A stretch of 64,000 nucleotides of DNA from an uncultured SAR116 cluster alpha proteobacterium (GCA_902523435.1 CABYZM010000002.1:30225-94224); one strand, 5' to 3'; positions 44,232 to 54,363 are shown, counted from the stretch's first letter. Numbers and translations: made by a program. Notes: generated by a model not told the origin, from the letters alone.

Positions 44232-45095
44232 TCAGGCAAAATGCTGTTTGAACAGTTCAATTCCAGTTCTAAACCCGTCTTCAAAATTTCCATTGCCAGG
44301 GTGATAAACACTTTCAAATGAAATTACACCATCATAGCTTATCTCCCGTAGGCCACCTGCTATAGGGGCAAATAAATCCGCAAGCTGCCCTGTGCCCATC
44401 TGCCGCACTTCCAGCGTTGCCTTTGGTGTATCCACCTGAACGTCCTTGATATGGATATGTCCTAAATATCCATCTTTTGCCGTTTCAAACCCGTCTGGAA
44501 AGGCCAGCTCATGACACCAGCTATTATTTGCCGGATCCCAAAGAACCTTCAGCACATCTTTTGCGTCCAGCACATCGATCAGTTTCACCGCTGTATAGTT
44601 CGAATTCACCATTGTGCCATTGCCGGTTTCAACCACCAGCGTGATCCCTTCTGCGCGCGCCAGATCGACAGCTGGAGCAATCAGGGGCGGCAAGGTATCC
44701 CAAGCCCCTTTTGCCACGTTCCAATGTTCTGCTCCGTTTGTACCCCACAAGATTTGTTCCTTTTTTGAAGTCATAATGCGCACCAAAGGACAATCCAACT
44801 GATGCGCCATTTCAATAACACATTTCAAAGAATCCATGTGGCGCGTATGGTCCTTATCCCCTGCTTTTGACGCTGTTGTCAGCCCAGCAAAAATATGTCG
44901 GGACAAGCAAGACACAGGCTTGTTATGTGTATCTAGGAGTTCTTTTATTTTTGCAATTTCAGACGCATCATGATCCCCAACTTCCTTATCCCAGACAAAC
45001 TGCAACTCAGCATAATCAAGGTCAAATTCATCCATAACCTTTAGCGCATGACTCAAATCGCGACTGATCCCATCACAAATTACACCCAGTTTCAT
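44232..45095 (-). CDS. Sugar phosphate isomerase/epimerase-like TIM-barrel protein
   Basis: A 287-residue xylose-isomerase-like TIM barrel of the AP endonuclease 2 fold. Metal-binding acidic and His residues are spread along VVETGNG, LWDPANNSW, GHIHIKDV and ISFESVYH. Such enzymes isomerise or epimerise ketoses and keto acids. AAGGAA precedes the ATG. It is cotranscribed with the gluconate-5-dehydrogenase-like SDR (45 bp downstream) and a beta-hydroxyacid dehydrogenase (23 bp upstream). The substrate is unknown. Confidence 0.83.
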   Translation of the reverse strand: MKLGVICDGISRDLSHALKVMDEFDLDYAELQFVWDKEVGDHDASEIAKIKELLDTHNKPVSCLSRHIFAGLTTASKAGDKDHTRHMDSLKCVIEMAHQLDCPLVRIMTSKKEQILWGTNGAEHWNVAKGAWDTLPPLIAPAVDLARAEGITLVVETGNGTMVNSNYTAVKLIDVLDAKDVLKVLWDPANNSWCHELAFPDGFETAKDGYLGHIHIKDVQVDTPKATLEVRQMGTGQLADLFAPIAGGLREISYDGVISFESVYHPGNGNFEDGFRTGIELFKQHFA

Positions 45096-45118
45096 GTCTT
45101 CAGTTCCTTAAGTTTTAA

Positions 45119-46021
45119 TTAGCGGCGCAGCTCCGCACTAACAATGTCTTCTAAAACCCGGGTCACAACCCAATTGTCACCATTAGGATATTTTGTCTTT
45201 CCGGCATGAAACAACTGCATGGCTGTTGCAGCTGTATGCATTGGCACGCCAAGTTCCTCAGCAAGACCCAGAGATATTGTTAAATCTTTGTGCATGGTAG
45301 CAATGTGACTGCCTGTACCTTCAAACTGACGATCAATGATATTTTCAAGGGCTGTATTGGCCACACCGCAACCGGCTCCTGAGGTTGAAAAGACATCAAA
45401 TAAAGTCTGACCAGAAATACCAGCTTTCGCTGCAAGAACAGAAGCTTCAAATGTAGCCGAAAAGACTGAACCAATAAGAGACTGCAGACAGGCTTTCACA
45501 ATCTGGCCCTTTGGTGCGGCCTCACCAACATGATGAATTGTTTTCGAGACAGCCTGCATAATATCACTGCAGTTTTTCATATCCGTATCACTGCCGGCAG
45601 CCATCATCGTTAGCGAACCAGACTGGGCACCGGGAAACCCGCCACTGACCGGGCTGTCAATGAGGGATAGGCCACGTTCGCTAAGAGATTCATAAATTTC
45701 AGCAGCTTCAGCAGGTTTTATAGTGGCGGTCAAAATAATAACACTGCCTGACGGAAGATGATCCGCTAATCCATTTTTACTAAAAATTGCCTGTTTGGCC
45801 TGGTGGCCTGTCATGACCATAACAAACACGGCACGGGCATTCTCTGCGACTTCTCCCAAATCCGGGGCCGCTGTCCCTCCCATCGCTGTAAAAGCCTTCA
45901 TGCGATCAGGATCCAGATCTAGCCCGTATACGTCAAACCCCGCTTTCAGCAAATTTTTGGCGAGGCCACTGCCCATATCCCCAATCCCAACAAGGCCCAC
46001 TTTATTTTTGTCTACTTTCAT
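45119..46021 (-). CDS. Beta-hydroxyacid dehydrogenase (HIBADH family, L-threonate dehydrogenase-like)
   Basis: A 300-residue family member with GLVGIGDMGSGLAKN, DSPVSGGFPGAQSG and the catalytic Lys in GQIVKACLQS (the usual Asn four residues later is Gln). An ATG at 46021 with AGGAG seven bases upstream fixes the start; the frame can be extended upstream, but without support. L-threonate or D-erythronate-type acids are plausible, as LtnD sits in a similar context. First gene of the three-gene operon. Confidence 0.83.
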   Translation of the reverse strand: MKVDKNKVGLVGIGDMGSGLAKNLLKAGFDVYGLDLDPDRMKAFTAMGGTAAPDLGEVAENARAVFVMVMTGHQAKQAIFSKNGLADHLPSGSVIILTATIKPAEAAEIYESLSERGLSLIDSPVSGGFPGAQSGSLTMMAAGSDTDMKNCSDIMQAVSKTIHHVGEAAPKGQIVKACLQSLIGSVFSATFEASVLAAKAGISGQTLFDVFSTSGAGCGVANTALENIIDRQFEGTGSHIATMHKDLTISLGLAEELGVPMHTAATAMQLFHAGKTKYPNGDNWVVTRVLEDIVSAELRR

Positions 46022-46259
46022 CCGCCTCTCCTTGAAAAACACACTCTGGCGCTGTCTTTGCCTGTTTTTCTTCACTTTTAACTAAATAAGGCCATATATC
46101 CTCATCAAAAGACAAACAAGAAAACGTATCAATAAAAAATAAAATCTTGAAAGGCTAGTCTGTTTGTCTATTTCTGGGGTAAACAGGCACAGCATCAACA
46201 AAACTGGTCAGGTGGCCAGCTTGCGAACATAAGGCAAAAGAAAGACTGCAGTGAACCTC

Positions 46260-46763
46260 ATGCATACCCAACCAGAAATAAAGACCTTTGACCAGTCAGC
46301 CTTTCGCAAAGCACTGTCCTGTTTTCCTACAGGCGTTGGTGTCGCTACAATCGTGTCAGAAGATGGACAGCCCCATGGCATGACCATCAGCTCATTTAAT
46401 TCTGTTTCAATGAATCCACCGCTGATTTTATGGAGCATCGGGCTTGAGGCTGCTTGTCTTGATGATTTTAGACAAGCTGAAGCCTTTGCAATCAATATTC
46501 TGGCGGCTGATCAAAAACCGATCAGCCAGACATTTGCCCAAACCAGTAAAGACCGCTTTGCAGGTCTTGACTGGCATTTGTCTCCAACTGGTCTGCCACT
46601 GCTTGACGGAGCCACAGCCACACTCAGCTGCAGGGTCTGGAGTCGCTATCCAGGCGGTGATCATGAAATCATTGTTGGTGAGGTTTATGAGCTGACCTGC
46701 AGTGATAAAACACCCCTGCTTTATGGTTTAGGCCAGCTCACATCATTTCCAAAAGAACTGTAG
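46260..46763 (+). CDS. Flavin reductase-like FMN-binding protein
   Basis: A 167-residue split-barrel flavin reductase of the HpaC/RutF type (FPTGVGVATIVSEDG, GMTISSFNSVSMNPPLILWSI, FAINILAADQ). It supplies reduced flavin to a two-component monooxygenase, or acts as an oxidoreductase itself. No partner monooxygenase is adjacent. It stands alone, facing away from the minus-strand operon and convergent with the quinone oxidoreductase gene. The ATG at 46260 is preferred to a GTG at 46251. Confidence 0.85.
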   Translation: MHTQPEIKTFDQSAFRKALSCFPTGVGVATIVSEDGQPHGMTISSFNSVSMNPPLILWSIGLEAACLDDFRQAEAFAINILAADQKPISQTFAQTSKDRFAGLDWHLSPTGLPLLDGATATLSCRVWSRYPGGDHEIIVGEVYELTCSDKTPLLYGLGQLTSFPKEL

Positions 46764-46795
46764 CAATTCAACTAGAGTTGTTTGACCAGCTGAAC

Positions 46796-47779
46796 TTACA
46801 GCCCGGTTTCGATGAGGGTAACGCCTGTTGTTTTCCGGGCTGTTAAAGCGCGAAATGCATCAGCTGTCTGGGCCAAATTAAATCGCTGATTAATGGCAAC
46901 TTTTATTTTTTCAGAGCGCAGCATAGAAAATAAATTTTTTGCTGAAGCCGCCAGCTGATTCTCTGTAGCAATGTAGGTCGCTAATGTTGGGCGCTGCGCA
47001 TATAAAGACCCGTTTGCGGCCAAATCACCAAGCTTAAAGTCTGATGCGAGGCCACTCGACTGGCCAAATGAGATAAAATGACCAAGATTTTTGATTACTT
47101 TAAGCGACCCCGGGTAGGTGTCCTTACCAACTGAGTCATATACAGCCCGAACGCCTTTACCGTCTGTAATTTCCATGACCGCATCCACAAAATCCTCATC
47201 TGTATAATTGATAACATGCGCATAGCCTGCCTGTTTTGCCAATTCGACTTTTTCAGCTGTCCCGGCCGTACCGATTGCTGTTACGCCCATAGCGTTCATC
47301 CACTGTCCTGCTAGTAAGCCTACTCCTCCTGCTGCCGCATGAAACAGCACTGTATCACCAGCTTGCAAAGGTACAGACTGATTCAGAAGATATTCTACCG
47401 TCATGCCTTTTAGCAGTGAGGCAGCTGCCATATCATCACTGATATCGTCAGGCAGTTTGACAACCCGGTTTGCTGGGATCGCCCGTTCTTCAGCAAAGGC
47501 CCCGACATGCATTGGATAGCCCACCCGATCTCCTTCAGACAGGTCTAAGACCCCTTCGCCAACAGCGATCACGTGGCCAGCTGCTTCATTCCCAGGCACA
47601 AAAACATCGTTTTCTGGAAAGGGATAGACACCAGATGTCTGATAAACGTCCAGAAAGTTCAGCCCCATTTTTGTCTGTGAAACAACAATCTCACCAGCAC
47701 CAGGGGTTGGGGTTGATCTATCCCTGACTTGCAAAACATCTGCATTTCCCGGTGTTTCTGCGCAAACAAAACGTCCCAT
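46796..47779 (-). CDS. NADPH:quinone oxidoreductase (zinc-independent MDR family)
   Basis: A 327-residue medium-chain reductase. It has GNEAAGHVIAVG, the cofactor loop AAAGGVGLLAGQ and no zinc-binding cysteines, so it belongs to the QOR/crystallin-zeta group that reduces quinones or enones. The ATG at 47779 with GAGG upstream is preferred to an ATG at 47809. It is divergent from the aminotransferase gene across about 210 bp. Confidence 0.87.
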   Translation of the reverse strand: MGRFVCAETPGNADVLQVRDRSTPTPGAGEIVVSQTKMGLNFLDVYQTSGVYPFPENDVFVPGNEAAGHVIAVGEGVLDLSEGDRVGYPMHVGAFAEERAIPANRVVKLPDDISDDMAAASLLKGMTVEYLLNQSVPLQAGDTVLFHAAAGGVGLLAGQWMNAMGVTAIGTAGTAEKVELAKQAGYAHVINYTDEDFVDAVMEITDGKGVRAVYDSVGKDTYPGSLKVIKNLGHFISFGQSSGLASDFKLGDLAANGSLYAQRPTLATYIATENQLAASAKNLFSMLRSEKIKVAINQRFNLAQTADAFRALTARKTTGVTLIETGL

Positions 47780-47989
47780 ATTGACCTCTTTTCCTTGCAT
47801 GTCTGTCATGCTTAAATGCTATCTTATGCATTAAGATATAAGCTCAAGGGCTGAAAAGTCACGAGCAAAATGCACCAACTTTCTTTTCATTCCCAGATCT
47901 CTTTTCAAAGGCTTTTTACTTGTCATAACAGCATTTTGTTCGGCACACTGAGCATCATGACCTAGCAGGCCAAGTGAGAAAAAATTAAT

Positions 47990-49165
47990 ATGCGACAGAC
48001 AAGTGAGCGAGCTCATCATCTGCAATCCAGCCTGATAAGAGATGTAGCTGAGAAAGGCATGCAGATGCAGGACATTCTGCCTCTGTGGTTTGGAGAAGGG
48101 CAGTGGCCAACATCGCAGATAGCGATCGAAGCAGCCCAGAATGCCCTTCTGGCAGGGGATCATTTCTATCAGCCAAATAATGGCAAGCCTCGGCTCCGGT
48201 CTGCGCTGGCGCGTTACATGAACGGATTGTACGGCACGAATAAAACTACTCAGAACATCACTGTAACCGCTTCTGGCATGCAGGGTCTGGCCCTGACCGC
48301 CCTTGCTCTTATAGACAGCGGTGACCACGTCGTGTGTATTGACCCAGTCTGGCCAAATCTGGGCGAAAGTTTTAAAATTGCGGGAGGTCAGATTGACTCA
48401 ACAACCTTGTTTGCACGTGATGGGCGTTGGCATCTAGATATGGAAGAGCTTCTAACCAAGCTGACCCATAAAACCAAAGCGCTATTGATTAACTCACCAA
48501 ACAATCCCACAGGCTGGGTCTGCTCTGCTGAAGAACAAAAGACCATTTTAGACCACTGCCGCAAACAAGGAATTTGGATTGTGGCTGATGATGTATATGC
48601 GCGGCTATATCAACATGGCTCTTTAGCCCCAGGATTTCAGCATCTGGCCAATGCGGATGATTTGCTTATTTCGATCAACAGTTTTTCAAAAGCTTGGTCA
48701 ATGACAGGTTGGCGCCTTGGTTGGATAACCGCGCCAGCTACTCTTGAAAAGACCTTTGCTCATCTGACTGAATTTAACATTGCCTGTCCGGCCGGTTTTA
48801 TTCAGGAAGCAGGTCTTGCAATGATAGAACAAGGTGAAGCAGAGGTCAGCCTACTGCAGCACAAGTTAAGTAAAGCACTCACGCTCACCCGCACCCGTCT
48901 GAAACACTTTGAGGATATTTCATTTATCGAGCCCGACGGTGCATTTTACTGCTTTTTTTCTGTGAGAGGCTTAACAGATAGTTTGGCTTTTGCGCATGCT
49001 CTCCTGGAACAAACAAAGGTAGGTCTAGCCCCGGGGCTAGCCTTTGGGCCAGCTGGAGGGGGATATCTGCGGCTGTGTTATGCGCAGGATGAACAGATCC
49101 TGAATAAGGCTTTTGACAGACTGGACAAAGGGTTTAACGCTGTCAAAAAATCACTATTCGAGTGA
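47990..49165 (+). CDS. PLP-dependent class I/II aminotransferase
   Basis: A 391-residue fold-type I aminotransferase. The PLP-binding Lys is K234 in SINSFSKAWSMTGWRLGW, with NSPNNPTGWV and DDVYARL upstream contributing the Asn and Asp/Tyr contacts. It resembles aspartate/aromatic or methionine-type transaminases. The next gene, 34 bp downstream, is an LDH2/MDH2-type dehydrogenase, so a 2-hydroxyacid to 2-oxoacid to amino acid route is possible. There is no clear ribosome site before the ATG. Confidence 0.88.
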   Translation: MRQTSERAHHLQSSLIRDVAEKGMQMQDILPLWFGEGQWPTSQIAIEAAQNALLAGDHFYQPNNGKPRLRSALARYMNGLYGTNKTTQNITVTASGMQGLALTALALIDSGDHVVCIDPVWPNLGESFKIAGGQIDSTTLFARDGRWHLDMEELLTKLTHKTKALLINSPNNPTGWVCSAEEQKTILDHCRKQGIWIVADDVYARLYQHGSLAPGFQHLANADDLLISINSFSKAWSMTGWRLGWITAPATLEKTFAHLTEFNIACPAGFIQEAGLAMIEQGEAEVSLLQHKLSKALTLTRTRLKHFEDISFIEPDGAFYCFFSVRGLTDSLAFAHALLEQTKVGLAPGLAFGPAGGGYLRLCYAQDEQILNKAFDRLDKGFNAVKKSLFE

Positions 49166-49199
49166 TGAATAATATATCTATGCAAAAAATGAGTCACAG

Positions 49200-50288
49200 A
49201 TGCTGATTAGAGTGAATGAAATAACATCCTGGTTGACAAAGATTTTTGCAACAGCTGGCTGTCCTGATGAAGAAGCCCTTCTGATTGCTGTCCACCTTGT
49301 TGATGCGGATGCAAGTGGCCATCCCAGCCACGGCATTGTCAGGGTTCCCCGCTATATTGATTATATCCATGCGGGAACAGTCCGCCCTGTTTGTGCATAT
49401 GAAACTTTGGTTGACTCCGAAACGCTGTGTCTTATTGATGGTCAGTACAGCTTTGGTCAGGTACTGGGTCATCATGTGGTCAACCGGGCAGAGGATATGT
49501 GCCAAAAAAATGGTCTTGGCATCATTGCGCTGCGTAACGCGGGTCATCTGGGGCGGATAGGCGGCTGGGCAGAACTGCTGGCAGATAAAGGTCTTATCTC
49601 TATTCATTTTGTCACTGTTGCCGGTTCAAGAATTGTTGCTCCTTTTGGCGGTAAACAAGCGCGCATTTCAACTGCACCTGTGGCGATTGGTGTGCCGCAC
49701 CAAGCAGAGGATAATGAGACACAGCATTTTATTCTCGATTTTGCCACCAGCAGAGTTGCTGAGGGGAAAATACTGGTCAGCCAGAAAACCGGATCAGCTT
49801 TGCCAGCAGACGCTATGGTCGATGAAACAGGCGCAGATTCAAAAATTCCAAAAACCATTTATGGCGCAACAGCTTCAACAGATGTCCCAGATCCGCGTGC
49901 AGGCAAAGGGGCAATTCAGACATTCGGTCAGCACAAGGGATCTGGTCTTGGGCTGGCCTGCGAGCTGCTAGCAGGTGCTTTAACAGGCGCCGGTACAAAC
50001 GCCTGTAACCGCCCATTTTGTAATGGCATGCTGTCCATTATTCTTGACCCAGAAAAGCTGAACACAGATGACCAGATCGCTGCTGAAATATCAGATTTTA
50101 TTACCTCAATCCGCCAGACATCCCCGCGCAAACCAGAACAGCCAGTTCTGATCCCAGGCGATCCTGAACGCGCAAAACGTGCCGAAGCCAATCGCCAAGG
50201 CATTGAGCTGAATGCAACGATAGCTGCTCAACTGAGCGCCATTTCAGATAGTTTGGGCGTGTCTGTTCCAGATATTGTGCAGGGCTAG
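49200..50288 (+). CDS. Malate/L-lactate/ureidoglycolate dehydrogenase family (LDH2/MDH2), ComC-like possibility
   Basis: A 362-residue NAD(P)-dependent 2-hydroxyacid dehydrogenase of the LDH2/MDH2 fold, unrelated to classical LDH. It carries GHPSHGIVRVPRYI with the catalytic His/Arg, NAGHLGRIGGWAE and GQHKGSGLGLACELLAGALTGA. Known activities include (R)-sulfolactate (ComC), ureidoglycolate (AllD) and diketogulonate (YiaK). Two of these fit nearby pathways: AllD would suit the purine cluster, and ComC the HpsN-like enzyme downstream. The end overlaps the convergent SDR gene by four bases. Confidence 0.86.
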   Translation: MLIRVNEITSWLTKIFATAGCPDEEALLIAVHLVDADASGHPSHGIVRVPRYIDYIHAGTVRPVCAYETLVDSETLCLIDGQYSFGQVLGHHVVNRAEDMCQKNGLGIIALRNAGHLGRIGGWAELLADKGLISIHFVTVAGSRIVAPFGGKQARISTAPVAIGVPHQAEDNETQHFILDFATSRVAEGKILVSQKTGSALPADAMVDETGADSKIPKTIYGATASTDVPDPRAGKGAIQTFGQHKGSGLGLACELLAGALTGAGTNACNRPFCNGMLSIILDPEKLNTDDQIAAEISDFITSIRQTSPRKPEQPVLIPGDPERAKRAEANRQGIELNATIAAQLSAISDSLGVSVPDIVQG

Positions 50289-51049
50289 TCAGCTGTCCAG
50301 CCGCCATCAATCAACAAGCTGGTGCCTGTGATAAGAGCGGCCGCGTCTGATGCCAAAAACACCACACCACCCATCATGTCTTCAACTTCGCCAACACGGC
50401 CAAGTTTGATTTTATTTTCAATCCACGCCCGTCTTTCAGGATTCTGAAAGGTCGATTCGGTTAAGGCTGTGCGCACAAAAGTTGGGCAGATTGTGTTAAT
50501 TCTGACCTGATACGGCCCCCATTCAATGGCCATCGCCTTGGTAAATCCCTCAACAGCAGATTTTGACGCACAATAAACAGATCGCTCAATCCCACCTACA
50601 TGTGCCATCTGGGAAGAAATATTGATAATGGAACCACCCATTCCGGCAGCAATCATTTTCCTAGCGACCATCTGGGACAGAAAATAAGCGCCGCGAAGAT
50701 TCACATCCATAACAGCATCAAAATCGTCTGAACGTGTTTCTGCCGCAGGGCCATGACGTGCCATGCCAGCCGAATTGACCAGAATGTCAAATGAATTGCT
50801 TTTATCAAGCATTCCAGAAACAGCGTCCAGATCAGAAACATCCAAAGCGCAAGCCTGCATCTTCAGACCCTTTCCCTGGGCAGCCTCAACGAGTGTGTCC
50901 AGCTTATCTTCGGAACGCGCTGCAGCTGTCACCATAGCGCCAGCTTCTGCCAGCGCAACCGCGCAAGCAAGGCCAATACCAGAAGATGCTCCCGTGACAA
51001 GAGCCGTTTTACCATCAAGCCGCAGACTGGGAGTTTTTGGAAGTTCCAT
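50285..51049 (-). CDS. Short-chain dehydrogenase/reductase
   Basis: A 254-residue SDR with TGASSGIGLA, NSAGMA, NISSQMAHV and YCASKSAVEGF. The C-terminus ends in TGTSLLIDGGW, typical of polyol and sugar-acid dehydrogenases. It lies 14 bp after the histidinol-dehydrogenase-like gene and is probably cotranscribed. In dihydroxypropanesulfonate pathways an SDR (HpsO/HpsP) accompanies HpsN, which makes that role a candidate. Confidence 0.86.
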   Translation of the reverse strand: MELPKTPSLRLDGKTALVTGASSGIGLACAVALAEAGAMVTAAARSEDKLDTLVEAAQGKGLKMQACALDVSDLDAVSGMLDKSNSFDILVNSAGMARHGPAAETRSDDFDAVMDVNLRGAYFLSQMVARKMIAAGMGGSIINISSQMAHVGGIERSVYCASKSAVEGFTKAMAIEWGPYQVRINTICPTFVRTALTESTFQNPERRAWIENKIKLGRVGEVEDMMGGVVFLASDAAALITGTSLLIDGGWTAD

Positions 51050-51063
51050 AACTTATCCTCCAA

Positions 51064-52374
51064 TTACTCAGCTGCTGTGCCATATGCAACATTACGGCCA
51101 CCATAGCGGCGCACTCTTACATTTGCCTGTTCAGCATGACCAACAAACCCTTCCAGCATGCATAAACGAGAACAATATTCCCCAATTTCTGTTGCTGCCT
51201 TATCTGTAATCACTTTTTGATAGGAATGAGTCTTCAAAAACTTGCCAACCCACAGTCCACCTGTATAACGGCCAGCCTTTTTGGTTGGCAGCGTATGATT
51301 TGTACCAATCACCTTATCCCCATTCGCAACATTTGTGCGTGGTCCTAAAAATAATGCTCCATAACAAGTCATATGCTCCAGGAACCAGTCATCTCTGTCT
51401 GTCATTACCTGAACATGTTCTGAGGCGATTTCATCTGCCATCTGCAGCATTTCATTATAACTGTCACAAACGATAACCTCACCGTATTCATCCCATGACA
51501 CAGAGGCGGTTTCAGCTGTTGGCAAAATCTTCAGCAGCCGGTCAATTTCTCCCATAGTCTGACGAGCTAGGTCTTCAGAATTAGTTAGCATAACAGCTGG
51601 AGAATTATAACCATGTTCAGCCTGCCCCAATAAATCAGTCGCACATAATTCAGCATCAACGGTATCGTCCGCTATAACCATAGTTTCAGTCGGCCCTGCG
51701 AACAGGTCAATGCCCACCCGGCCAAACAGTTGGCGTTTTGCTTCAGCTACAAACGCATTTCCCGGGCCAACCAGCATATGAACAGGATCTATTGTCTCTG
51801 TGCCTAAGGCCATTGCCCCAATACCCTGCATGCCGCCCAAAACATAAATTTCATGCGCACCACCCATATGCATGGCAGCAATAACGGCTGGGTTAGGCTT
51901 GCCCTTAAATGGCGGTGTGGCAGCAATTATTCTGGGTACGCCGGCAACTGAGGCTGTCAACACAGACATGTGTGCCGAAGCGACCATTGGGAATTTGCCG
52001 GCAGGCACATAACAGCCCACAGATTGAACAGGAATGTTTTTATGGCCAAGTATGACACCCGGCATGGTTTCAACTTCAATGTCTGTCATGGACGCACGCT
52101 GGGCTTCTGCAAACTGCCTGACCTGATCCTGAGCGAAGCGAATATCATCAAGATCACGCGGGCTGACCTCGGCAATCAGCGCCTTTATCTCATCATCAGA
52201 CAATTTAAATGAGGCAGGTGAATACTTGTCAAATTTTTCTGAAAGCTCACGAATAGCCTTATCTCCGCGGGCCTCAATATCCCCAAGCGTATCCTCAACA
52301 ATCGCCTTTACTTTTGCATCATCTTCCCTGCGCTCAGACTGCGATTTACTTTCTTTGAGATAGCGAATAGCCAT
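51064..52374 (-). CDS. Histidinol-dehydrogenase-family enzyme, HpsN (sulfopropanediol 3-dehydrogenase)-like
   Basis: A 436-residue protein with the HisD core: metal ligands in GQAEHGYNS, the catalytic His in GTNHTLPT and the late His in [10 protein letters not shown]. The stretch [25 protein letters not shown] is the form found in HpsN, which oxidises (R)-dihydroxypropanesulfonate to sulfolactate, rather than in HisD proper. No his genes are near, and the partner SDR is. It could oxidise another diol to its acid in the same four-electron way. Confident as a HisD-family paralogue, less so on substrate. Confidence 0.82.
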   Translation of the reverse strand: MAIRYLKESKSQSERREDDAKVKAIVEDTLGDIEARGDKAIRELSEKFDKYSPASFKLSDDEIKALIAEVSPRDLDDIRFAQDQVRQFAEAQRASMTDIEVETMPGVILGHKNIPVQSVGCYVPAGKFPMVASAHMSVLTASVAGVPRIIAATPPFKGKPNPAVIAAMHMGGAHEIYVLGGMQGIGAMALGTETIDPVHMLVGPGNAFVAEAKRQLFGRVGIDLFAGPTETMVIADDTVDAELCATDLLGQAEHGYNSPAVMLTNSEDLARQTMGEIDRLLKILPTAETASVSWDEYGEVIVCDSYNEMLQMADEIASEHVQVMTDRDDWFLEHMTCYGALFLGPRTNVANGDKVIGTNHTLPTKKAGRYTGGLWVGKFLKTHSYQKVITDKAATEIGEYCSRLCMLEGFVGHAEQANVRVRRYGGRNVAYGTAAE

Positions 52375-52483
52375 AATTTGCCTTTCTTGTCATGAACTTT
52401 ATGTGTTGTTTTCTTATACTTAAACTTGAGGCTGGACAGGTCTAGTTCAAAAAGTGAATTTATATGAAATTATCCACTAAAGT

Positions 52484-53866
52484 TTATAGGCTATCTGTGA
52501 GGTGATGAGCCAGACCAGCGGCTTGACGTGCTATGGTTGTTGCGCCCACCACATCCCCTTCACTGCCTGCTGTCATCGCCCCAATCCCATAGCCAGAAGG
52601 ATAGGGATGGCCATCACCTGAGTAGAGCTGAAGATTGTCAGCTAGTTGAGGGCCCCAGCCAAATGCATCAGCCTGAATCACATGATCAGCAATCATAGCC
52701 GCAAGCAAGGGGTCACGCCCAATGCCAGTGCAATTCACAATGATATTTGTGTTGAGCAGCTGTCCTGAACAGAGATAAGCAGAAAAGCTTTTGCCCCTCC
52801 TCCCGACTGAAATCTCGTTCACACGACCGGTATGAAGAACTAGCTGTCCTGAACTGATCATCTGTGCGGCCATCTGGCTAGTTTGCGGGGCTGAACGATA
52901 ACGGGTGAGAGACCATGATCCCCCCAAATGGACCATCAACCGGCGTTTTTCAGCAGCAGGCAACCCGCGCCAGACAGGATTGAGATGAACGCGCAGAGCT
53001 TCAAAACGGCTCTGCCACTCTGAATCCGTCCAGAGACACTGGGGCTGCTGTTTTAGATGACCTGCCATGAATCCAATAAAAGCTGATGCAGAAGAGATGT
53101 CATCTGGCCATTTGATTGCTTCTGCGGGAACCCAGCCTGTCTGCGCTGGCGGCAGAATGCCTAACGGCGTTACCAGATGGATATTCCCGCGATGCCCCGC
53201 CTTGCCCAATGCATAAACCGTATCCATTGCTGTTAAACCACCCCCAACCAGAAGAACAGTTTTTTCTGGCTCACAGTCATGCAGCCAACTTCCTGTCCAA
53301 GGTGATTTAATTAGCAAATGCCCCTCATGCTGAAGACAGGCCCGTTCAATTGGACAGGGCCAGTTCGGTTCAGGATTTCCAGTCGCCAAAATCAAAATCA
53401 AGGCTGTGTATTCATCGCCTGTATCAGTGCGCAGATACCATTTTGATAAGCTGTGTTCATAGCGCACATATATCACCTGTTGCCTGATAAAGTTTACATC
53501 TTCGTTGTACGGCAGCTGACTCAGCTCATGGTCCATATAGCGAGCAAAATCAGCACGCCTATAAAATTGTCCTGCCTCACAATAGGCACCTTCATCCTGC
53601 AGACAAGCTTTAGCCCAGATTGGAAATAGGTCGGGTTTTGCAGGGCGAAGCTGCATAATCTGGGCCCGCACATTCAGTCTGAAATCAGGGTGCAGAGTAC
53701 CGAAAGCCGCACCGTGACCAAAAGATCCTTTGCCAAACACAGCAATTTTTTCTGCAACATCCGGCCGCAGGTCAAGCAAATGCGTCACCAGGGCGGCAGA
53801 TGTATATCCCGCGCCCACAATGGCAACAGATACCGAAGAAGTGGGTCTCATTTTTTCAAAGGGCAC
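52484..53866 (-). CDS. FAD/NAD(P)-binding oxidoreductase (NAD_binding_9 / YdhS-like)
   Basis: A 460-residue flavoprotein. The N-terminal dinucleotide loop is AIVGAGYTSAALVTHL, followed by GAAFGTLHPDFRLNVRAQ, the hallmark of this family. A second nucleotide loop is LLVGGGLTAMD, and NCTGIGRDP is near the C-terminus. It may hydroxylate or oxidise amino or organic compounds; the family is poorly characterised. The GTG at 53866 follows the rhodanese stop directly, while an ATG 15 bases later is an alternative. It is coupled to the rhodanese gene. Confidence 0.8.
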   Translation of the reverse strand: MPFEKMRPTSSVSVAIVGAGYTSAALVTHLLDLRPDVAEKIAVFGKGSFGHGAAFGTLHPDFRLNVRAQIMQLRPAKPDLFPIWAKACLQDEGAYCEAGQFYRRADFARYMDHELSQLPYNEDVNFIRQQVIYVRYEHSLSKWYLRTDTGDEYTALILILATGNPEPNWPCPIERACLQHEGHLLIKSPWTGSWLHDCEPEKTVLLVGGGLTAMDTVYALGKAGHRGNIHLVTPLGILPPAQTGWVPAEAIKWPDDISSASAFIGFMAGHLKQQPQCLWTDSEWQSRFEALRVHLNPVWRGLPAAEKRRLMVHLGGSWSLTRYRSAPQTSQMAAQMISSGQLVLHTGRVNEISVGRRGKSFSAYLCSGQLLNTNIIVNCTGIGRDPLLAAMIADHVIQADAFGWGPQLADNLQLYSGDGHPYPSGYGIGAMTAGSEGDVVGATTIARQAAGLAHHLTDSL

Positions 53867-53868
53867 CC

Positions 53869-54243
53869 TCAGGCTTCGAAAGGTCCGCCTTCATCTTTCC
53901 AGGCCCCAAAGCCACCAACATTGCTGACATGTTTGAAACCCATTTCAACCAGCGTCCGGCCGGCCAAAGCTGCCTGCCCACCTGCACCACAAACCAGAAT
54001 AATTTCCGCATCCTTATCCATCTGCGGATTGTGAAACTGTGTGGCCTGATCAGCGGCAAATTCTATAAAACCACGCGGTATGCGCAGCGCACCGGCAATT
54101 GTTCCGCTTTCTTGAATTGCTGCGCTATCGCGCACATCCACAAATACCACGCCACTTTGTCCATGTTTTGCAATACCTGCCTGCGTTTCAATTTTCGGAA
54201 CAATCGCGTTTGCCTCTGCAAGATAATCCTGTGCTGATTTCAT
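53869..54243 (-). CDS. Rhodanese-like domain protein
   Basis: A 124-residue single rhodanese domain with FVDVRDSAAIQESGTIAGALRIPRG and the catalytic Cys in LVCGAGGQAALAG. The CGAGGQ active loop of six residues is usual for sulfurtransferases. It could transfer sulfane sulfur to cyanide, to thiols or to a partner enzyme. It leads a two-gene unit with the FAD oxidoreductase. No specific pathway is indicated. Confidence 0.87.
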   Translation of the reverse strand: MKSAQDYLAEANAIVPKIETQAGIAKHGQSGVVFVDVRDSAAIQESGTIAGALRIPRGFIEFAADQATQFHNPQMDKDAEIILVCGAGGQAALAGRTLVEMGFKHVSNVGGFGAWKDEGGPFEA

Positions 54244-54363
54244 TGCTTTACCCTTTTCTGTTTTTAATGCATATATGAGAACAGGTTATAGCCTGCTCAC
54301 TTCATCCTAACCGGCCACCTCTGACGTGCAACTCTGTTTTTTGCAGACCACAATCGCAGAAAT

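Noticed and set aside
47831..48328. 165-codon minus-strand frame opposite the aminotransferase start
   Set aside because: No recognisable domain, overlaps a clear aminotransferase on the other strand and the divergent promoter region.
51064..52374. hisD of histidine biosynthesis
   Set aside because: No his genes adjacent and the [10 protein letters not shown] form fits HpsN-like enzymes.
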